This document shows, piece after piece, positions 1 to 13,825 of a stretch of DNA of 64,000 nt. The translations under genes were made by a program, and so were the position numbers. Every line of letters starts with the position of its first letter. The stretch's first letter is position 1. The notes under the pieces are model-generated. The model made no database searches. It saw nothing but the letters and a program-made list of their open reading frames with translations, and had not been told where the DNA came from. Source of the stretch: Alligator mississippiensis (lineage: Eukaryota > Chordata > Crocodylia > Alligatoridae); assembly GCF_030867095.1 (NCBI RefSeq), contig NC_081824.1:92435882-92499881 (forward strand). The letters run 5' to 3'.

Positions 1-265
1 AATTATGATTATCAACCCATTGAGATGAATTGGTTATGTTCTTATTTTCTTAATGTTCTAAACTGCTTTCTCACAGACAAGGGGGTGAAACCTGGGCCTC
101 ATTAAAACCAATGACTTTATTGGAAGCACGATACCACCATTCTTCAGTTTTCTTTCTTTCTTTTCTTTTGTTTAAATAAAAGATTCAACTTCTGGAGTAC
201 GTTGTGATGGGACCATGGAAGAGGAGCAGTTCAACAAACTTCCACAAAATGATTTTTTTTAAAAA

Positions 266-453
266 GGAAACCCAATTTGGGGAATTGGGTTTCCTGCACC
301 CAAATGGATAAACACCATGGGCTCGTCCAGGCGAGCGCGCATGTGCCTCTTGCAGTGTCTCAAACCCCTTTGCACGTGCAGGAAAAAAAAAAAAAATTTC
401 CCGTTCTGCAAATTTGCAGCATGGGGGCAAATTTAGACCCCTGGATATCCAGG
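266..453. repeat. Cluster of four perfect palindromes
   Basis: Four perfect palindromes lie within 190 bases. Positions 266-277 and 283-294 are 12-base inverted arms (GGAAACCCAATT) around a 5-base loop. Positions 371-380 read TGCACGTGCA, 406-419 read CTGCAAATTTGCAG and 438-453 read CCCTGGATATCCAGGG. No convincing ORF or known transposon end accompanies them. They could be the remains of a fold-back element, but this is inference. Positions 1-265 show nothing recognisable. Confidence 0.6.
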
Positions 454-722
454 GATCAAACAATGCCCTGGGGGAAAAAAGCAGGACAGGGCAGTCCCGA
501 ACTGTGCCCTAAGGCAACTGGAGGCTCAGTCCTCCACGTAGATGCTCTGGTAGCCTGCCAGAGTGTCTTTGTGGTTGACCCTTTCCCCAGTGCTGAAGCA
601 CACTGCCGCAAGCTGCAGGGACATGGACCTGGCTTCATACCAGGTAAGTAGGGGGTTGGGGGGCTGGAGCAAGTGGGAAGGGAACCATGGGGGAGGCCCC
701 ACCTGGCCTCAGCCCCCATTTG

Positions 723-793
723 TTCCCCCTGCCCCCCATTCATTCCCCCCCCCCTCTTCCCACACTCTCCCAGCCCTCCCACCCACCCACACA
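723..793. repeat. C-rich low-complexity tract
   Basis: A polypyrimidine stretch with a run of about ten C near 745 and repeated CCC and CCCACC units. The complementary strand carries several G-runs and could form a G-quadruplex. No coding or regulatory role is visible. The preceding 454-722 is GC-rich unique-looking DNA without a recognisable element. Confidence 0.6.
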
Positions 794-825
794 CACGCTC
801 ACTAGAAGTAGCAGCAGCCACCTCA

Positions 826-1415
826 GAGGCTGGAGATGAGCAGAACAAGCAGGAGACGAGCAAAGGAATGAGCAGGGGCACCTGGACCTTTTCAGCCTCT
901 GCAAAAGAAGGTTGAGAGGTGACCTTGTGGCTGCCTATAAGTTCATCACGGGGGCACAGAAGGGAATTGGTGAGGTTTTATTCACCAAGGCGTCCCCGGG
1001 GGTTACAAGAAATAATGGCCACAAGGTAGCAGAGAGCAGATTTAGACATTAGGAAGAACTTCTTCACAGTTAGAGTGGCCAACGTCTGGAATGGGCTCCC
1101 AAGGGAGATGGTGCTCTCCCCTACCCTGGGGGTCTTCAAGAGGAGGTTAGATAGGCATCTAGCTGGGGTCATCTAGACCCAGCACTCTTTCCTGCCTATG
1201 CAGGGGGTCAGACTTGATGATCTACTGAGGTCCCTTCCGACCCTAGCATCTATGAATCTATCTATGAATCTATGAATCTAGGGGGATGGAAACAAGCAGG
1301 AGAATGAGCAGAGACAAGCCCCTAGAGATGAGCTGGAGACTTCCTGTTGTCTCCAGCCTCCTGCTCATTTTCATCCTCTGGAGGCTGGAGACAAGCAGGG
1401 GAACGAGCAGGGGGC
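826..1415. repeat. GAGCAGG-type degenerate repeat split by a CR1 insertion
   Basis: Positions about 826-879, 1284-1320 and 1381-1415 share degenerate units of the type GGCTGGAGAYRAGCAGG and GAAYGAGCAGGGG. The CR1 tail at 880-1283 sits between them, as if inserted into the tract. The second half also contains the short hairpin CTGGAGAC...GTCTCCAG around 1335-1360. The repeat belongs to no family I can name. Confidence 0.45.
880..1283 (+). mobile_element. CR1 LINE 3' end, 5'-truncated
   Basis: The stretch encodes, in broken frames, the end of CR1 ORF2: the block around RRLRGDLVAAYKFI, then NFFTVRVANVWNGLP and the FKRRLDRHLAGVI ending. This is followed by the CR1 3' UTR with GGTCAGACTTGATGATCT and GGTCCCTTCCGACCC. 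It ends in several copies of TCTATGAA (about 1251-1280), the 3' microsatellite expected of this clade. Stops and frameshifts make it a dead 5'-truncated copy. Confidence 0.92.
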
Positions 1416-1492
1416 TGAATATCAGTGGGGGTGGAGTCTGGAGGGGAGCTGTAGCCCCTGAGGGGGACCTGGGACCCTGCAGGCAGATTAAT

Positions 1493-2048
1493 AGATTCAT
1501 AGATGGATTCATAGATGCTAGGGTCGGAAGGGACCTCAATAGATCATCGAGTCCGACCCCCTGCATAAGCAGGAAAGAGTGCTGGGTCTAGATGACCCCA
1601 GCTAGATACTCATCTAACCTCCTCTTGAAGACCCCCAGGGTAGGAGAGAGCACCACCTCCCTTGGGAGCCCGTTCCAGACCATGGTCATAAAAAGAGACT
1701 AGATTGATCAGGAACGATCTGCCTGCCACGAACCCGTGCTGGTTTCCCCTCAGCATAATTTGTCCTGCCGGGCTGTCACAAATGTGAACCTTGATAATTT
1801 TTTCAAAGACTTTGCCAAGGATGGAGGTGAGACTGACTGGCCTATAGTTGCCCGGGTCCTCCTTCCTCCCCTTCTTGAAAATGGGGACCACATTGGCCCT
1901 TTTCCAGTCCTCCGGGACTTGGCCCGTGCGCCACGAGCGTTCAAATATTCCCACCAGTGGCTCTGCAATGATGTCGGCCAGTGCCTTCAGCACCCTCAGA
2001 CGGAGCTCATCCGGGTCTGCCGACTTAAAGGCATCCAGTTGTTAAAGG
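1493..2048 (-). mobile_element. CR1 LINE fragment with internal deletion
   Basis: Read on the minus strand, 2047-1690 encodes the front of the reverse transcriptase (PEDWKRANVVPIFKKGR, then NYRPVSLTSILGKVFEKII, then QHGFVAGRS and LVSFYDH). At about 1685 the sequence jumps directly to the ORF2 C-terminus and the 3' UTR, which ends in TAGATTCAT units at about 1493-1520. The catalytic core, including the FADD block, is missing. The join leaves a short chimeric reading frame (1610-1993) that should not be taken as a gene. Confidence 0.9.
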
Positions 2049-2098
2049 CAGGGTAGTCTATGTGCTGGGGGAGTGGCTCTGCCTTGTGGGCGGCGGAG

Positions 2099-2240
2099 GA
2101 CCCACCCCTCCTACTCAGCCTCCACACCCACAGTTCCCCCCACCTACCCACACACTGACCTGCATCCCCCCACATCCCTCCATACCCACCCCCACCCCCC
2201 TCCTGCAAACCCCACATCCACCCATCACACACCCACCATG
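2099..2240. repeat. C-rich low-complexity tract
   Basis: About 140 bases of repeated CCCACC, CCCCAC and CACACC motifs, rich in C and nearly free of G. The opposite strand is G-rich. It directly follows the CR1 fragment. Positions 2241-2610 after it show no gene or recognisable repeat. Confidence 0.6.
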
Positions 2241-2610
2241 TGATAAGGAAACCAAAAGCAAACATTAAAACACAGATATTTAGGATTTATTTTATTATGA
2301 TGCTAGAGATACTGGTAAGCTCCAAATTGCTTTAACATTGTAAATATAGCAATAAAACATTGCCCGTCTGATCAATCCCTCTCTCTCTCTTTTGTTCTAA
2401 TTGTGGAAGAATGTGGATTTTGTAGTATTTTTAAAAGTGAATTTGGGATGCTGCTTCAGCAGTCTAGCTGACACAAGGGGCTAGGGTCCCCAGATACCAA
2501 GTGGCTGGGCCTCAGCAGCTCTTGTCTATTTGTATCTTTCAGAGATCGTGGACCTTAAAGCCCACCTAATTAACAAATAGCCCCCACTGTGTGGGGTCAA
2601 AGTTTGAAAG

Positions 2611-2817
2611 ACAGATTCATAGATGCTAGGGTCAGAAGAGACCTCAACAGATCATCAAGTCTGACCCCCTGCCTAGGCAGGAAAGAGTGCTGGGGTCAGA
2701 TGACCCCAGCCAGATGCCTATCCAGCCTTCTCTTAAAGACTCCCAAAGTAGGGGAGAGCACCACCTCCCTTGGAAGCCCATTCCAAATTTTGGTCATCCT
2801 TACTGTGAAGAAGTTTA
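2611..2817 (-). mobile_element. CR1 LINE 3' tail
   Basis: Minus-strand CR1 3' end. It carries the TAGATTCATAGATGC tail, the 3' UTR block complementary to GGTCAGACTTGATGATCT, and the last roughly 35 codons of ORF2 (TKIWNGLPREVV, then the FKRRLDRHLAGVI ending). It matches the 880-1283 and 1493 copies closely enough to be the same or a sister subfamily. It is severely 5'-truncated, like most CR1 insertions. Positions 2818-3139 are unremarkable AT-rich DNA. Confidence 0.9.
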
Positions 2818-3139
2818 ACTGTGTTAAATTAAGACTATGCAAGTTTTTACACATACCTTTATAAGGAGTGATTAACATTACTGATATTAAAATATTCCCA
2901 ATACTCCAGGCTGCTCCTTAAGTCCTGGGCCAATTTCTTCCCTGTTCCTGTTACATAAGTGAGACCCTCTAGCATTGCTTGTTGCTACAGGAAATTGTGT
3001 TTCCTACACACCCATTTCCTCAGGATAGCAGAGAAAGAAATTCATGATGCCAGCTGCACATTACTTGCTCAGTATTGCTGCCAAGTGGTTAGGTAAAGAC
3101 TGTGGACCACTGCCAAAAGGTTAGTAAAGTCTGGGTGAT

Positions 3140-5624
3140 GCTGTGATGGGTATCTGCTATAGACCACCAGACCTGGAGGACAAGGTGAGGTGGATGAGGC
3201 TTTCTTCAAACAGCTAACAGAAGTTTCCCAATCATAGGCCCCAGTTCTCATGGGGGACTTCAATCACCCTAACACCTGCTAGGAGGGCAACACAGCAGTG
3301 CACAGGCAATCCAGAAAGTTTTTGGAAAGTATTGGGGGCAACTTCCTCGTGCAAGTGTTGGAGAGGCCAACTATGGGCCATGCCCTTCTTGACCTGCTGC
3401 TCACAAACAGGAAAGAATTGGTGGGGAATGTAGAAGTGGATGACACCTTGGGTAGCAGTGACCATGAGATGTTTGAGTACATGATCCTGAGGAAAAGAAA
3501 GGAACACAACAGAGTAAGGATCCTGGACTTCAGAAAAGCAGACTTTGACTCGCTAGGGACCCGATGGGCAGAATCCTGTGGGAGGCCTGTCTGAGTGGGG
3601 AAAGGAGTCCTGGAGAAAGGGTGCAGAAATGAACCATCCAAACGCACAGGAAGACTAGCAAGTATGGCAAAAGACCAGCTAGCCTTAGCAGAGAACTCTT
3701 CAGGGAACTAAAACAAAGAAATAAAGCTTACAAGAAGTGGAAAATTGGACAAACAACTAGGGAGGAGGATAAGAATATTGCTCAGCCATGCAGGGATAAA
3801 ATCAGGAAGGCCAAAGCGTAAAAGGAGTTGTAGCTAATAAAAGGTGTGAAAAGTAACAAGAAGGGTTTCTACAAGTATGTCAGCAAACAAGACAAAGATC
3901 AGGGTAAGTGTGAGTCCATTACTGAATAGGGGAGGCAACCTAGTGACAGATGATACAGAAAAGGCTGAAGTATGCAATGCCTTTTTTATCTCAGTTTTCA
4001 CAAGCAAGGGCAGCTCCCAGACTACTGCACCTGGCAGCACAGACTGGGGAGAAAATGATCAGCCAACAATGGCAAAAGAACAGGTTACAGACTATTTAGA
4101 GAAGCTGAATGTGGGCAAGTTCATGAGGCCAGACACAATACACCTGAAGGTGCTGAGGGAGTTCGCTGATAGGATTGCAGAACCACTGGCCATTATCTTT
4201 GAAAGCTCATGGCAATCAGGGAGGTCCTGGACAATTGGAAAAGGGCAAATCTAGTGCTCATATTTAAGAAAGGAAAGAAGGAACTGTGGAACTACAGACC
4301 AGTCAGCCTCACCTCTGTCCCTTATGGAGCAGGTCCTCAAGGAATTAATTTCTAAGCATGTGGAGGAAAAAAAGGTGATTAGGAACAGTCAGCATGGATT
4401 CCCCAACGGCAAGTCACACTTGACCAACCTGATTGCCTTCTACGATGAGATGAGTGACTCTGTGGACGTGGGAAGACCAGTGTATGTGATATACCTTGAC
4501 TTTAATCAAAGGCATTTGATATGGTGTCCTACAACACTTGTGCAAGCAAACTAAGAAAGTACAGGTTGGATGAATGGACTGTAAGATGGATAGAAGACTG
4601 GCTGGATCTTTGGGCTCAGATCGTAGTGGCTCGATGATTAGTTGGCAGCTGGTATCAAGTGGAGTGACCCAGGGGTTGGTTTGGGGGCCAACGTTCAATA
4701 TTTTCATCAATGACCTGGAAGATTGGATTGAGTGCACTCTCAGCACGCTTGCAGATGACACCAAGCTAGGGGGAATAGCAAATACACTGGAAGGTAGGGC
4801 TAGGATTCAGAGTCCTTGACAAATTAGAGGACTGGACCAAAAGAAATGTCACGAGGTTCGATAACAACAAGCGTGAAGTCCTGCACTTAGGATAGAACAA
4901 TCCCATACACTGATACAGGCTAGGGATTGACTGGTTAAGCAGCACCTCTGCAGAAAAGAACCAGAGGGTTCCAGTGGTCAATAAGCTGAATAAGAGCCCC
5001 ATTGTGGCGTTATTGTGAAGAAGGTTAACAGCATACTAGTCTGCATTACTAGAAGCATTGCCAGCAGAGCGAAGGAAATGATTCTTTCCCTGTATTCAGC
5101 ACTGGTGAGGCCACATCTGGAGTACCGTGTCCAGTTTCGGGCCCCCCATTACAGAAAGGGTGTGGACAAATTGAAGAGAGTCCAGCAGAGGGCAATGAAA
5201 ATGGTGAGGGGGCTGGGACACAACTTTTGAGGAGAGGTTGAGGGAACTGGGCTTATTTAGCCTGGAGAAGAGAAGACTGAGGGGATTTAGTAGCAGCCTT
5301 CAACTACCTGAAAGGTGGTTCAAAAGAGGATGGAGCTAGACTGGTCAGTGGTGGCAGATGACAGAAGAACCAATAGTGGCAAGTTACAGCAAGGGAATTT
5401 TAGGTTAGATATGAAACTTTCAGAAGTGAGGTAGTAAAGCACTGGAACAGGTTACCCAGAAAGGTTGTGGAATCTCCATCCTTGGAGGTTTTTAAGACCC
5501 GGCTAGACAAAACCTTGACTAGGATGATGTAAATGTGGATGGTCCTGCTTTAAGCAGGGAGTTGGACTAGATGACCTCCTGAAGTCCCTTCCAACCCTAT
5601 ATATATATATTATGATTCTATGAA
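3140..5624 (+). mobile_element. CR1 LINE, 5'-truncated 2.5-kb copy, broken
   Basis: The copy runs from the endonuclease (ICYRPPD, then DFNHP and GSSDHEMFEY) through the linker into reverse transcriptase: NYRPVSLTS, QHGFPNGKSHLTNL, VIYLDFNQ, GVTQGLVWGP and LADDTKLGG at 4748-4774. It then covers LVRPHLEYRVQF and the C-terminal region to a short 3' UTR. It ends at 5624 in a TATGATTCTATGA tail preceded by a (TA)n run, a different 3' tail from the copies at 880-2817, so another subfamily. The two catalytic Asp codons survive (4754-4759), but frameshifts and stops break ORF2 into pieces. It is a fossil. Confidence 0.93.
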
Positions 5625-6600
5625 ATAAGCACTTGGTCTTGATGTTATGGTCAATTTTTTTCAGTAACTGCAAGACTGCATTTTTAAAATCACTTTTACT
5701 TTGAATCGGTTTATACGCAGTATTTATCATAAAAGATACAAAGATGTTATATAAATAAGCATTTTTTGTCAAGCTTATTTCACTGCATTTTTATTCATAC
5801 ACAGGCCTATGCAGTAAATGTTATTTTTATGCAATGAAGTTGTTCTAAAATGAAAACTCCAACAGGCATCTATTAACTTAGGGTTGTAAATCAATTAACA
5901 CACTTGCATACCAAAATATGCAAGCTTTATTTTCCTAATCATAAAAATGATCAAGCCTTCAAAATCAAAGTTATTGCCATAATACCAAATTGAGAAGTTT
6001 CTTATTTTTGAGGTGACACCATAGAAGTGGAGGATCTCTCTGAACTGGCATATTGTGTATAAAAGTCCGTGACAAACTGCATACTTACCATTTGATAGTT
6101 TTGTGGCAGTCAGAATAAAATACTCCCCTGGGCTATACTCTGCCTTGTCTCCTACGATCATTGGCAAGCACATCATAGAATCCAGGGGGACCAAAACAGC
6201 AGATCTCGTCAGTGGCCAGACTCCATTTCCCAGGAACCGCTGGCCATGCAGCTCCTGGACAGTCTGCATGTAGACCCCAGGAGCATGGGGCAATGACAGC
6301 ACACGGCTACAGAACCAGGGCTCTGTCCCAGACTTGCCCCGGCACTGTCATGGCCCTGCACTCCCAGGTTCTCCATGGAGACTGGCTGGGAACCTGTGGG
6401 CAGGGTGTATGGCTGGACAAAAAACCGCTCCAGGGCTGGGATCTTGGGCCAGTGACAGTGCAGGGCCACAGCACAGCTACGATCTGCTCCCTGCACTCCC
6501 CTGCCCACACAAGCTATACTCATCACAGGGGTGTGTGGGCAGTGTAGCAAAAGAATAATTATGTCTAAAATGGCCAACATTGTGCTTTAGCTTAAACATA
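5625..6600. other. Intergenic stretch without a gene
   Basis: AT-rich DNA to about 6130, then a GC-richer patch (6130-6545) with several overlapping short ORFs on both strands. None resembles a known protein, and overlapping frames in GC-rich DNA are expected by chance. The patch may be an unclassified repeat. Confidence 0.5.
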
Positions 6601-7350
6601 TTTTCATAGTTTCATAGATATTAGGGGTTGGAAAGGATCTTACAGGACATCGGGTCCAGCCTGCCTGCACTTGGGCAAGAAAGACTGCTGGGGTCAGATG
6701 ACCCCAGAAAGATGTTCTCCATGTCCATTTCTTTTACTTTCTGGTACACTTGTAGAGAATAATCACACTCCCCTACCAACCTTTGTTCTGCAAGGCTAAG
6801 CAAGAAAAGCTCTTCTATTTTCTTCTTGTGAATACTCTCCATTCCCTTAATCACAGTAGCCACTTGTGGAAACTGTACCAGTTTAATTATTTTTTCTTGA
6901 ACATGCATGACCACAACCCTTTGCAGTATTATAGATAAGGTCTTACCAGTACTTCAATACAACAGCATTAATCCTTCCCTGACCTGGGAATATGCCTTCA
7001 CTGATGAATCTCAAGACTGCATTTCCTTTGCCATAATCAGTGCTGGTTCATAATCCTTCTGTGATTGACAAATATATCTAAACCTTTCTTCTCTATCATT
7101 TCCAACTGATAAAATTTGATATAGTGGAAATTCTTATCAGACTCTAAGGGTCTTGCACTCTGTATTATTGAATTTCACTTAATTTCTATTACTCAAGGCC
7201 TTAAAAGATTGCCCAGTTGTCCATCTTACTTTATGATGTAGCTAGTCTCCTCTTTATGGATGATGCTTCCTTTGTGTTGGAAATGTCATCAGCACATTTC
7301 TACTTTTTGTGCCAATGTCTTTAATATTAAAATTAATATTTTCATTAAAA
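6601..7350 (-). mobile_element. Old, diverged CR1 LINE remnant
   Basis: It starts with the CR1 tail TTCATAGATATTAGGGGTTGG and the 3' UTR block containing CTGGGGTCAGATGACCCCAG. Further in, on the minus strand, weak CR1 C-terminal similarity continues. Near 7285-7320 a piece reads like the non-coding strand of the RT region after the FADD block (CATCAGCACATTTCTACTTT). Divergence is high, so the inner boundary is uncertain. The first 110 bases are sure; the rest is inferred. Confidence 0.65.
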
Positions 7351-8520
7351 TAAAAGAGAGAGCCAGTGTTTAGTACTTAGAGGGCAGGAATTCATATCAA
7401 AACTGGAACCCTGACTGCAAGTTTCAATAATGGTACACATGACTAAATAGCCACAGAAAATCAACTTTTCTTTTCTTTCCAAAGAGGAGGCAGCAGTGAT
7501 TGTCAAATAAGACTGACATACACTGAACGTAGCAAGCAGTGTCCGATGTAGTGTTGAACTGTACCTTAATGGATACACTGAGAATTTAAATTTACAAAGA
7601 TATCTTGCTTATCTGCTCCTGTTCAAAAGCATTAAAATTAATTTACTAGACAGACCATGTTCTTCACAGTGAAAAAAGAAATGCTGCCTTTGATTTTGGC
7701 CAAGTTTAAAAGAGAAATAATATTTAAATTAAAACACAATACATTTTCTGTTGCTATCAGGTTTTACAAAAATAATACAACAATGCAATGAAAATACAAC
7801 TATAAAGTAGAAAAATATCTCTGTGATTAAGCTTATATAAAATAAATGCCTAATTCCATTCTTGGGATGTAAGTCTCATTTAGTGTAACCTTACCAGCTC
7901 CTTATATAAATAAATTCATTGAATCTCATTTAATTGATTTGTAAATGGCTATTCCTTTTGTCACTGCTTCACACAGCTTTGTTACTGACAGTGCATCTAT
8001 TTTTCCACTTAAAATAAAGACAGACTCAAACATTATTTTACTTTTTTAATAAACAATAAAGTTTAAATAGTTAAAATTAAAAGAACCAGTATATAGTAGA
8101 GCCAAGTATTATATTTTGTTTCCATTCCATGCCAGGCTTTAGAGGTTGGATTTATTAGTGGATGAGGGTCTTGAGAAGAGGCTTATGCTTAAAATGCTGG
8201 TGTAATATAAATTGAGTATGCTAAGATAGAAAATAGCTTAATACAAGCCACATTAAAACAAAGATAACAGTTTTTGTAGCTTACGTAGTGGGCTGTCTCT
8301 TTTAGCATTTTATTTTGCCTCATTAATGAGAAAAGTATACCGGTCTTCTTACTTTAATGGTCTACAAAATATTGGCAAGACTGAATTTCTCCAGAATACT
8401 GAGACACTTTGTCCTGCTAGTCGGAAAGTCAAAATACCAAAGGGAGAAATCCAAATGGAACTGAAAATTAGAATCCTTTAACCAAACCATCCAGAATGCA
8501 CTGCGTTTCCATTTGGCATA
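7351..8520. other. ATG5 downstream flank, no gene seen
   Basis: AT-rich sequence with no supported exon or repeat. Two further AATAAA hexamers on the minus strand (near 8150 and 8310) could serve as distal ATG5 poly(A) signals. An ORF at 7345-7578 has no recognisable features. Confidence 0.5.
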
Positions 8521-10227
8521 AAAATGGATCAATATTTATTTTACTAGTTTTTTTTAAATTCCTTCAAATCTACATATTTACAACATATCTATTTTACTTT
8601 TCCTTTTTCCCTTGTCTCTCCTTAATGTAATTTCCGCCTTTATATATCCTTAAAACAATTCATATTTGCTTCTGTTCAATCTCAGTCACACTGACATTTT
8701 TTATTAGCTTTTTAGGGTTTTTCTTTCTTTCTTTCGATTTCTACACTGTCTCAGTGTTGCTTCTTTCCTGTCTTTGTGCATGAGTTTGCTTTGTTTTTTC
8801 ATCCATATACACGTAAATGATCCTACAAAGAAGGCCAGCAGGAAAAAAGGCAACAGTGCTGTGACTTACTAGGCCATTAGCGAGCCACAGCTTCAGAAAT
8901 AATTTCCAATATTTTCTCTTTTGGTGAGGTTGAATTTCTTCAGGAAAACATTTAGTTGATAGTATACTTATAACATACTCTTGTGCCACAACAACCAAGG
9001 CTGTCAGACAAAGCAATGCAGCATAATTGGATGAATGTACCGTAACATGGAAAGCCGGTAGGGTCCCAGTAGCAGTTGCAATGATGAAGTTCAAAAAACA
9101 TTAAAAAAAGAAGTCAGATCATGAAAAATATATTTGTAAGTTAAGGGAAATCTATTTCAATGAGATTTAGGCTTTTAAAATTCACAGGCCAATTGCCATA
9201 GTAAGAAAATAAATTCAGATATAATGAAGAACTAGCTTAGAAAAGGCTCAGCTTCCAATATTCAAAATTATTAAAAACAATACATCTGTTTATCCTATTA
9301 TGACTTAACTGCCTTCTAGCCTATGGGAATAAATAGAATGGTATGATAATCTGTAACATCCTTTTACATTTTTTTTTACTGATTAAAGAAAATATTTTCA
9401 CAGAAAAAAAGTTAAATTGGCAAAGAGAAATGACACCACAGATCCCGAGACAAAATTACCCTATGACATTACCATTTTAATGAAAACTGGTTCGAGGGAT
9501 TAGGGCATAGTCTAATATACCCTAATATATACTAGGACATTTTGAGTGACGAACTGCTTATAAATCCTAATATTTATGACTTGGTTTGTATGTTCTTAAA
9601 TAAAACATGCTCATAGGTTTTATTTAAAAAAAATCTCACTGCTTGCTATCAAAGTTAAAAGACCATATGCATACGAACAGACATACTGTAAACATATGAA
9701 ATTCTCATTAAGGAAAATGGGTCTACTGTAATTTGATCTTTTACAAAAAGTTACTACAAGTTATTGATAACTGAATCTCTCCTAGTGTCTCATTTTCTAG
9801 AAAATTAAACCAACATTTCCACTCTCATCAAAGTTGAACCACTATTACTTTAGGAAATACCCATGTTTATTTGTTCATCAGAAGTACAAATCAAGTGGCA
9901 CATATTTCCATTTGCTCTTCAGGCTGACAGTTTCAACTTCATTACATTTTACAAGAAAAGAGCAAGCTTACAGTGGTCCTGTAAAGTCTTTCATATCGCA
10001 ACTGAGGTTTAAATGACGACAGTGGAGAAAAGCAGTGGTGATGCAAAGTAAGACCAGCCCAATTGACCTTATCTGGTGATGAGATCTTTTTTCCTGTTTG
10101 GCTTGCAGCAGTGAATTTTTTTTTTCTGGTCAGGTTGCCTTCACCAACCCCAACAGAAGTAAAAGGTTGACATGCCCTGGTAAATCCATCTCAAGGATAA
10201 TTCCTTGTATCTGATATAGATGATCCT
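8521..10227 (-). other. ATG5: Probable ATG5 3' UTR
   Basis: The ATG5 stop codon lies at 10230-10228, so sequence at lower coordinates on the minus strand is its 3' untranslated region. About 1.7 kb to the signal at 8540-8535 would suit the long ATG5 3' UTR known in other vertebrates. The distal boundary is inferred: TTTATT on the plus strand also occurs near 9618 and 9865 (earlier signals) and below 8320 (later signals). A 117-codon open frame at 9094-8741 lies inside and is not considered coding. Confidence 0.6.
8535..8540 (-). terminator. ATG5: Candidate ATG5 polyadenylation signal
   Basis: The minus strand reads AATAAA here. About 30-50 bases further downstream it has a GT-rich element (CTGGATGGTTTGGTT), which suits a cleavage site near 8505-8525. 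This is the best of several AATAAA candidates by context only. Confidence 0.4.
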
Positions 10228-12900
<2,673 letters not shown>

Positions 12901-12905
12901 TGCAC

Positions 12906-12995
12906 TCAATTTAAGGTGCCATAAAATGGCAAACTGGCCATAAAAATATAATGCATAACATTTTTATAGCTGGTTTATATGGCACCTTAAATTGA
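12906..12995. repeat. Perfect 18-bp inverted repeat, MITE-like
   Basis: TCAATTTAAGGTGCCATA at 12906-12923 is perfectly inverted at 12978-12995, around a 54-base AT-rich spacer. The core TCAATTTAAGGTG recurs at about 14931-14943 inside the possible TIR element there. This suggests a small fold-back transposon of the same family. I could not define a target duplication. Confidence 0.6.
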
Positions 12996-13509
12996 ACACA
13001 TAGCAGGTCTGGTCCAGGGCCAACAATCACCTGATTGCCAACTTCTGTCCTGAACAACTGAAACCAAGATGAAGTAAGCAGGAGGCTCACTACACCTATA
13101 TTACAATGGGTGATATTTAGGGCACTTGCCTAGGGAGGGGAAAAGCTGGGTTCTAGGCTCTTCTCAACCAGAGGGTGCTTGAATCCATTTCCTATTTTTC
13201 AGGGAACTGCCCCAACTACTGGCTTACAGGCTAGCCGTGTCTGACAGCATCCTCTATACCTCCTGCTGAAGCTGGGTGTACACAATACCACCTCTGAAGG
13301 CAGCTGCAACACCCTCCAGTAGCCACCCTAAACACGTTCTGTACTCCATCTTATCAGTGTACTGTCCTGTCCTTGCCTACTATGCCTTGATGCAATATTT
13401 ATATAATTTGGGAGACTGCCTCAGACCATTAGTGTGACATTTTTGGTGTTTTACTCTGCCCTTCTCAACATTAGGCCACCTCATTCTGACCCAATCCATT
13501 CCTCTAGGG

Positions 13510-13825
13510 CAGCGATTCTCAACCAAGGTGCCACGGCACCCTGGGATACCTCGAGAACCTGTCAAGGGTGCCATGGGGTGCCACACAATGTTAGCACTGT
13601 TAGATTTACAAACATGATTCAGTTAGGTTTACAAATAAGATAAACTCAGACATTTCAAACAGAAACAGACCATTGTTGTGGTCTTTTTGAGTTCTCTGCA
13701 ACAGAAAAACTGCTCTATCATTTTTCTCTAGGCAAAAAAAGAGAGAAAATTTAGAGCTAGTATTTTCCAACAAGTGCTCAGACTATCTAGGGGTGCTCTA
13801 AGTCTAAAAAGGTTGAGAAACACAG
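13510..13825. mobile_element. hAT-type MITE with 8-bp target duplication
   Basis: A 316-bp non-autonomous element. The left end CAGCGATTCTCAACC mirrors the right end GGTTGAGAAACACAG, imperfect terminal inverted repeats of the CAGNGGTTCTCAACC kind. The flanks CTCTAGGG (13502-13509) and TTCTAGGG (13826-13833) match at seven of eight bases, the hAT-sized duplication. It has no transposase. Copies of the same family lie at 37255-37529 and 41719-41970, sharing the internal block TTAGCACTGTTA followed by TACAAACAT. Confidence 0.85.

Noticed and set aside
8741..9094. 117-codon minus-strand ORF as a separate gene or an exon
   Set aside because: It lies downstream of the ATG5 stop in the probable 3' UTR, begins with TTG, lacks a clear upstream acceptor, and matches no protein I know.
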